From Nissolia schottii (Eukaryota > Streptophyta > Magnoliopsida > Fabales > Fabaceae): DNA of 64,000 nt. Shown in pieces: positions 56,788 through 64,000 of the stretch. The DNA is taken from contig QANU01054017.1 in assembly GCA_003254905.1 (NCBI GenBank), positions 728,279 to 792,278 on the forward strand, given 5' to 3'. Under the pieces are notes generated by a model that made no database searches, was not told the DNA's origin, and saw only the letters and a program-made list of their open reading frames with translations. The position numbers and the translations under genes are program-made. Position 1 is the first letter of the stretch, and each line of letters opens with the position of its first letter.

Positions 56788-58990
56788 TTGGTCCTTAGCC
56801 GATGTGATTTTAACCTAATTAAGGATAGAAAGGGGTATAATAAATATAATATGACTAGTTGATAAACTAATCAAGAATGGGAAATTAAACTTGTAATGTA
56901 ACGTTGACAGACAGTAAAAGCATAACAGTATATCCTAACCTAACTGGAGCTTGAGAGGTCACAGAAGGAAGAAAGTAGTGTCCTCTGGAACTTTGTATTT
57001 TCAGAAAAGCAACAAGTTACTATTTATTACAGGCTATAATAAACCTATGCATCAGAGACACAAAAGAAAAAGAAGTGATTATTATTATTATTATTAGGTG
57101 AAAAATGGCAGAGCAGTTTGCAATAAAGTGACTAACAACAGTATTTATGATCGAAGAACACTAACACTGCAGAATTTATGGTCCTGGGTCACCCTTATTT
57201 GTTTTTCTTCGTTTTTTTGCTTCCCTTTTGTTTTTTCTATCTACAATTGAAGATGAGATACAAAGAGTGGTAGGCCCAACTCATACAACAGTAGATAAGT
57301 TAAGAAGAAAGGCCTTTTCTTCCTTTAGTATCTTTTTCTCCTTCTACTAATGGACCCAAGACCAACTTAGACTCATTACATAACAACTTAGACTCATTAC
57401 ATAAGAGATAAGACCCAAGACCAAATTTGAGATGCCCATCCAAACCAGCTATTTTCTGAGCTATATTTTCTCTTTTTCTATCAATTCAATTTTCACTTTC
57501 CACATTTTTTTTAAGTCTATAATTCTTTCCCTTTTAATTTAAATTTTATTCTCTTATTTCACATTTTCATTTCATCAAATTCTATCTTTCTCTATTTTCA
57601 TTTTGCAATGTTATCTTGATTGTTGAAGAATGAATGAAAACACAAATAGTTTAGGTTAGTAAAATAATTTATCTTGTTACTATTACTTGTAGATTTGCCA
57701 AACAATTAATTGTTTGTAGATGGCGAAATAGGATTTGCAAGAAAGGTGTTTATTGAACAATGAAATTTTTGTAGATTGTGAACTTTTTGAATAAACTAGT
57801 TTAGTACCTGTGCTATGCATGAAAATTACTTTAAATTGGTTAATATTATTTTTTTATGCAAACTAGTACAGCGCCTGTGTATTACATGAAAATATTTTTT
57901 TATGTGCTTTTATATATATTCATTCAGAATAGATTCAAGTAACAATTTTTTGTGGACAAATTTTCTAGTAGATGAGAATAATTTTGTATAAAGTATATTA
58001 ATTATTTTTTAAAAAAATTAAATGGTATTTATTTTAGTTGTAAAGAATTTAAAATTTGAAATCGAAAACATTTTGTTAGAGGGATGCTATAAAATTTGAA
58101 CTAGGAAATATGAGATTAGTAGAATAAGGTAGAATAGATTTGAATAAGTGATAAATTAGTGATAAAATGGTTGAGTAAAATAAATTCAGACGAGAAATTC
58201 ACCTCCAAAATGATAGTGGAAAAAATCTAAACATTTAATTAATATAGATTATTTAAGTTTTTTTATATTTGTAAATTTTAGATGTGAAAAAATGTTAACT
58301 TTAAATTAAAAAATATTTAGTAGAATTAAGTAAAAAATTTGAAATTTAGATTAGAAAAGATTCAGCAGAGTTAGAATAAATTTACTGAAATTCAAAATTT
58401 AAATAAGAACGATTTAGTAGGCCAATTTAATAAGTTAAATAAAAATGCTTTGGGCAGGAAATTTTTCTTTGGTGAGAAAAACTCAAACATTTAATTAATA
58501 TATAATATAAATTATTAACTGCAGTAATTATAGTATAAATAAAAACTAATCATGGCAATTTAATATTTACATAAAAAAGAAAACTAGTGCAATATATTAT
58601 TTGTTTTCATTTATACTACAATTACATCTAATCAAACACACCCCAACGCAATTGACACTCTCTCCAACGCAGCTCTCAAATCCTTCATAAAACCCTCAAC
58701 TCCATTGTAACAAGGCGTTTCAGAGCACTTTGGTTTCGTTTTCTTCATCAACAGTGATTGATTGCTCAATGCTTTTCATCATTCGTGTTAGTTTTTCGCA
58801 TTATCATCATTATTCATCATCGTATATCTCATCTCATTCATTGTTTTAGACGTAACTCTTGTCTAATTTGAGATCCAAACTCGTCGATGGAATCTATTGA
58901 TCAAACCTATGACAACAATGAGATATAGCTCTTTAAAACTTTGTTTGAACATGCTTTATGTGAATGATCATCTAGTTTTCATTAGAAATT
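56788..58990. other. AT-rich intergenic DNA upstream of the Nudix gene
   Basis: No gene seen. The 19-base word ACTTAGACTCATTACATAA occurs twice in tandem near 57365-57405. From 57796 two related words in direct orientation (CTAGTTTAGTACCTGTGC at 57796 and CTAGTACAGCGCCTGTGT at 57863) resemble a motif found at the ends of some plant repeats. An inverted relative lies at 63861-63884. Confidence 0.4.
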
Positions 58991-58999
58991 GCTCTCAGA

Positions 59000-59400
59000 A
59001 TCATTTTGTTTGTGCACGTTAGTTGTTAATGTTTGTGCAACGACATGTTAAAAGTTTATACACTTTTGTTTAAAAAGTTTCCTTTAATTGCTTGCAGAAT
59101 AGTTTCTATTTAATTGCTCAATTTTTGTTTTAAAAGTTTGTGCACTAGCAATCCATTGCAATTGTTCACAAAATAATATATGTTTAATGCACACATGTTT
59201 GTGCAGTATGATGTAAATGTTTGTGCATTAAAATGATAAAAGTTTGTGCACTCCTATTTCATTTAAATTGTCCATAGAATATGTTTCATAAATTGAGTCA
59301 TATGTTTGTGCAAACATGTTTGTGCACTATCATATTAAAAGTTTGTGCATTTTTTCTTTCACCTCAATTGCCCACGGAGTAAGTTTGTGCACCCATGGGT
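59000..59400 (+). repeat. degenerate tandem repeat rich in TTTGTGCA
   Basis: TTTGTGCA occurs ten times in about 400 bases (about 59008, 59031, 59137, 59200, 59221, 59242, 59304, 59318, 59342 and 59384). It is usually preceded by AAAAG or ATG and alternates with words such as ATTGCNCANAGAATA. The spacing suggests a decayed repeat with units of roughly 80-110 bases. No ORF crosses it. The following words GGTGCATGTGTAGAAGAG (near 59422) recall the ends of the MITE-like copies at 13305 and 14907. Confidence 0.6.
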
Positions 59401-59915
59401 GACGATACCATGACATATTTTATGGTGCATGTGTAGAAGAGTTATTAATCTAAATCTTATCAATTGTTTATTATCTTTTCCCTTCAATACTAAACATAAT
59501 TTCTTGTAATAAATAGACGCGCAAGCTACACATCTATACCCCCAACAAAGGAGAACATATAAACCAACACTGTGACTGGACTTAGCTATAAGAAAGATAG
59601 ATGGAGCAAGGTAGAGTAGTAGTAGGAAGAGAGGAGAAAGAGCATCATGGGTATGTTGTATCTTTAGTTATAATTAACGTTAAACTCCTTCCTTAATTTT
59701 ATCCTCTTTCTTCCCTTAATATTTTTTTAAAAATTTTTTTGTGGCTTTTTGTGGAGGCAGAATTCAGCATTTGATTGGTGGCAAGTCTGGCGACTACACT
59801 AAGCAACTGTGAGTGTAATAGTATAGTAATAATATGGAAAATGATATTTTGCACCACAAAAGTTCTACACAACTAATGCTAAGCAAAGTCCTACCGTTAA
59901 TTTTAGTTTCCGTTT

Positions 59916-59918
<3 letters not shown>

Positions 59919-59957
<39 letters not shown>
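59919..59957. repeat. TA microsatellite
   Basis: An uninterrupted TA run of about 39 bases. The ORFs at 59834-60022 (+) and 59865-60071 (-) are produced by this run (IYIYIY) and are not genes. Confidence 0.95.
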
Positions 59958-59961
<4 letters not shown>

Positions 59962-60120
59962 AGAAAACACCCACCACTTGATTTTACTTTCGAGAAAATC
60001 GTGCAATTGGATGTCGAGCTGAGCAGCAGCTTCCTAATAATATGCATATGCCTTCCTTCTTTCTCCTTCATTTTCTTGAATGATTCTTCTTTCCAAAATA
60101 GAAATCTTAAAACTTCTCTT

Positions 60121-60310
60121 TTTTTTTTTTAGGTTGCCTGCCCGGTATCCAAGGCTTAGCCTTGACTAATCCGGGCCGACCTGGATCGCGCACCTGGCTA
60201 TGGCGGGTGAGTCTCCCAGAGGGGATAACTGCGTACACAAGGTCTCGAACTCGGGACCTTGCTTAAGCAATATCAAGCCGCTTACCACTTGGATCAACCC
60301 CCGTTGGTTG
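60121..60310 (-). mobile_element. tRNA-derived SINE with target-site duplications
   Basis: About 190 bp on the minus strand. Read on that strand, the head has an A-box-like AAGTGGTAAGCGGCTTG and, about 35-40 bases on, a B-box GAGTTCGAGACC, the two halves of an RNA polymerase III promoter. The body ends in an A run, seen as T10-12 at 60119-60130. The flanks carry TTAAAACTTCTCTT(T) at 60107-60120 and at 60311-60325, a near-perfect 14-15-bp target duplication. No coding capacity. All hallmarks of a complete SINE are present; its family name cannot be given from here. Confidence 0.9.
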
Positions 60311-60325
60311 TTAAAACTTCTCTTT

Positions 60326-63300
60326 GAGTTGCCCATAAAAGATCTTAAATCTCCCTAATTTCCCAGTAATTACATTCAATCTCTCCTTAATTTCTCATGT
60401 TAATTTCTCCATTAATTTACTAGATAAAATGTCACCAAATTCAATAAATAACACTTCTAATTCTTAATCGGTAATTAACTATGGGGTTTTCTGTTACGCA
60501 CTGTTAATATTCATATATGGTCAAGACGGGAATGCACCGGGCTGCTAAGAGTTCATAGAGGAACTTTCTATAGACTGCACCATATATTGTACGTCCCCTA
60601 TATCTGTTATTTCATTTATTTATTCCTTCATTAGTATTATTATACATACATTTATCTACTCATGTTGCTCTTCTACTTATTATTTTCCTTCTGCTTTTGT
60701 TTTAAATAAAACCTCTTCTGTGTTTTCAGAGGTTGATCCTCCGGAAGGACTCAAGAAAGAAATTTGGTGTTTCCTATGTGACGTATATGTCACTAAGACA
60801 ATATTTGTTCGTTGAGATAAGACAAAAATACTAAAACACAGGAATAAAAATCCTATTTGTTTATTGACTATCACGTTGCTCCATTTGGTCCATAAATGAC
60901 ATGTATGACTATGTTGTTGGAAAAAGGAAACAATTGTTGTTGTAATTGTACCCTAATTAAGGATGTAGAAAGAGAATAATATATGTATGATAATTAATAA
61001 CAAATCAACAATGGCAAATCAAACTTGTAATGTAACATTCGCATATAATTGAGACACAACCAAAAGTATTAAACTTTAGAAGTGCAGAAGAATATGACAA
61101 AAAAAATTGAAAAGAGATTATTATTAGGTAAAAAAATGTAGATTTTTAACTCAAGAAAAAAAAATCTCTTTTGATCCATGTTACAAGGTATACCCTATTA
61201 AAAATGCTCATTATTAAAAATAAGTTTATTTAAAAAAAAGAGACAAAGTTATTGCTTATAAAAGATTGTCATTAATTTAAAAACTTATTTTTAATGAAAA
61301 AAAAAGAATGTTATAGGTTTTGAAAATGCATATTATTAAAAATAATTTAAAGCAAAATTATAAGTCATAGTCTATGAAAAATACCCAATGGTAAAAAAAA
61401 TTGTTTTTAACAAAAAAAACATTATAGTATATGATAGTTGACCATTAATCTAAAAATAAATAATTTTTAATAAAAAAGAGAAGGTTATAAAATATAAAAA
61501 AAATGCATGCATATTACCAAAAAATATTTTTAAGCAAAATTACAATGTTGTAACTTATGAAAAATGCATGTTAATAAAAAATGTGCAATGCTTGACAAAT
61601 TTAAGAAATCAACTTACATGTTGCTATGAATGACACTTTGTATTTTGAGGGGAAAAAAATACAAAGAAAAATGTGCATCATAAAAGTAAATAGATTAATA
61701 AGTTAACTCTTTCAAACATTTTAAAAAATATATATTTTTAGCATAAAAAACAAGGTCATTAATCCAAAAGATTATTTTTAATGAAAAAAAATGTTATATA
61801 GGCCACAAAAATGCATATTACCAAAATATATTGTTAAGCAAAAATTTAAAGTTATAAAAATGAATGATTTAGAGGTGTTAGTGTCATGATCTATTATCTA
61901 CAAATACATCTCTAGATGCAGCACACCTGGAAAATGGTACTTCTAGTCCTGGAAAGCTGGTATATAATCATTGAAACTTGTAATTGTTTATTAAGTAAAT
62001 TTTGTATTGCTTAAAACTTAAATTTCTTTTTAAGGTTGAAAACATGAGATCGAAGTCCTGGTGAACTGTTCTCTTAGACCTAGTCAGTTGTACTCTTTTA
62101 ATTTAATTAAAGTTGTAAGCATGAGATATAACACAAGTGAAGAAGTCAGATGCTTAAATTTGAATTAGGATGCAATGTTTTCCGTTTTAGTGACTTGTTT
62201 TTATGCATTCAAATGAAAGACTGACGGTTTGGAGAATTTTCTGGAGTACGAATAATATTGAGTCTATTGACTATATTATTAATGATGAATGAATTAGTTA
62301 AATTGTGTATTGTTTCTTATTTTAACCATACATTACCATATAATGATGGTAATCTGTAATCCTAGTTCATTTCCTTTTCTACAAAAACACTTTATTCTAA
62401 CTGATTGGTGCTATGCTTTTAGACATGTATAGCTCTAATATGAATTTTGACTAGATTATTTCAATTAGTAGTTGAGAAACAATAATGATATTTCTTATTT
62501 TTGCTGTATCTGCAAAATCGTACACTCTTCTGTTTCTTTTATTTTGTCTCCAGACGTCAATTGTTTGAACAATTCATTAAGATGATCAAATATTGTTCAA
62601 CCCAACCCACGCTGCTAGGTTAACTTGCTGAGTCCGTTCACAGTGATAAAAAAAATCACCAACATCAACCCTTGCAGGTTTTGCTGCTATGTAAGTTTGC
62701 TTTTTTTTTTTTTTTTTCATTCTTATCTCTTTTCTTTCTACCTTCCCATTAAATTATGTCTGGTTGTAAAGCTCAATAAATTGAATTTATTTCAATTATT
62801 TGAAGCATGGATAATGAGTGTTTAGGTAACCAATAAATTGAATTTATTTTAATATTTTTAGATATTTGAATTTGTATTAAATTAAATTTATTTGAAAGCT
62901 AAAATTACAAGAAAGAATCAACTTTATTGATTTTAAAATTAATTTATGATGTACCTGCACTATAATTTTTTGAAGACTCTAACTCTTTGTGGAATATTCT
63001 TATTTTCAAACAAAGTGAGCTATTTTTTTTATTACTTTATTATAATACATAATTTTAATTTTTTATTTGCTTTGATATTCTCACAAAAAATATAAAGAAT
63101 CAGTAAATGAGGACAAAAACTTGTGTGAAGCGGGACTCAGAAAATTAAACTTTATTGAGTGCGAGAATTAAGTGAGAAGATTAAACATTTTTTTAAGCAT
63201 GAATAAAAAGCGATAAGATTACACAATTTAAACGAAGCAACGACAGAAGTGAAAAAATTATATAATTTGTATGAAACCATAAGGTTAACCAAGTTATTAG

Positions 63301-63799
63301 GAATCGAGAATGAGAAAATTTTACAATAAAAGGAGGACAAGAACCATAAATGCTGTACAAATTTAATGAAGCAAAGATAACTTTTGAATATTGATTGAAG
63401 AGGAGCATGGTACTCTTGAAGTACCATAGATGTAACTGCTTAGTGTAATGGCTCATTCGATATAAGCAATTTATTTGGATATATACACACACACAAGTGC
63501 TGTCTTTTTGTTATACATACATGCGCTATATGACTATAAGAATCTAAAAGCATTTGATAAGGATAAAATAGAGTGACAGACATGAGGAGCGAGAATATTA
63601 CAAATCTTTTATAGAATGGGGATAGAGAATGAATTTTTTTAAAAAATTGTATGAAGCTAAAATAAAAATGGTAAATGGTACACAATACACAATTTGCATA
63701 TAGTGAAGAGAAATAATAGAAAGATTAAACACATGTATTTCATGTAACTTTAATAATCAACAATTTAATTTTATATATATATATATATATTTCATTTTA

Positions 63800-63835
<36 letters not shown>

Positions 63836-64000
63836 CATTTTAAATTTTATATAGCTGTTATGCATTGCATGGTTAGTATCCTAGTTTTATTTTAAAGTTG
63901 AAAACATGAGATTAGGTACTAATAAAGTGTACTCCTAATTAGATAAATCATCAACCCTGCAACTGCTGGTTTTGTGTTACAAGTTTTTTTTTTTTTTTTT
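60326..64000. other. AT-rich, gene-free right end of the window
   Basis: No gene is supported. The sequence has many short poly-A and poly-T runs. GTTGAAAACATGAGAT-like words recur at about 62036 and 63898, and CATCAACCCTTGCA-like words at 62663 and 63949, so a diverged direct duplication is likely. TA microsatellites lie at about 63770-63790 and 63808-63832, each followed by TTTCATTTTAAATTTTATA. The window ends in a T run. Confidence 0.45.

Noticed and set aside
59641-59815. Possible two-exon mini gene (ATGG|gtatgt ... gcag|AATTCAGC ... CT|gtgagt)
   Set aside because: Splice-like borders exist, but joining ATGG to the next exon stops after five codons, and the frame IQHLIGGKSGDYTKQ has no start or further supported exons.
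59834-60071. Two short ORFs with IYIYIY tracts
   Set aside because: Both are created by the TA microsatellite.
1-64000. Search for CRISPR arrays, bacterial operons and rRNA or tRNA genes
   Set aside because: None seen; the window is plant nuclear DNA. The only tRNA-like sequence is the SINE head.

Overview
The window is nuclear DNA of a flowering plant. The protein-coding genes are split by GT-AG introns and lie in long AT-rich spacers full of transposable elements. Gene content and style (a DYW-type PPR editing factor, an ORTHRUS/VIM methylation reader, a plant SnRK1 beta subunit, a tRNA-derived SINE, a TRIM element) point to a eudicot, most likely a legume such as soybean. The species call is inference. 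Two single N bases (12786 and 46637) show this is assembled sequence with unresolved positions.

Layout. 1-5.8 kb: 3' part of a multi-exon gene for a C2/MUN-like protein (+), with a solo LTR in one intron and one apparent missing base at an exon-intron border. 5.8-16.1 kb: gene-free and AT-rich, with a tandem array of promoter-like modules, an insertion inside that array with an 8-bp target duplication, two large fold-back (inverted-repeat) elements and two copies of one MITE-like element. 16.2-20.3 kb: ORTHRUS/VIM E3 ligase (+). 23.4-24.1 kb: intronless DUF761-like membrane protein (+). 26.0-29.1 kb: MEF7-like PPR-DYW protein (-), divergent from a small three-exon, probably plastid membrane protein (+, 29.7-30.3 kb). 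31.1-32.8 kb: SnRK1 beta subunit (-). 36.0-39.0 kb: decayed LINE. 44.1-44.9 kb: unknown membrane-anchored acidic protein (+), followed by a very young TRIM element. 47.4-47.9 kb: NF-YB gene (+), with five CCAAT boxes in a row just before its start codon. 52.3-53.5 kb: fasciclin-like arabinogalactan protein (+). 54.9-56.8 kb: eight-exon Nudix hydrolase (-). 57-64 kb: gene-poor, with a TTTGTGCA-rich degenerate repeat, a complete SINE with target duplications, and TA microsatellites.

The genes do not form a pathway; this is an ordinary euchromatic neighbourhood. Functionally they cover maintenance of CG methylation (VIM), organelle RNA editing (MEF7-like), energy signalling (SnRK1 beta), transcription (NF-YB), cell wall or cell surface (FLA) and nucleotide-pool clean-up (Nudix). 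I saw no clear new biological system. The most unusual signals are the array of telo-box/TATA modules, the CCAAT run in front of a CCAAT-binding-factor gene, the TRIM with identical LTRs, and a LINE whose in-frame stops all fall at tryptophan positions.
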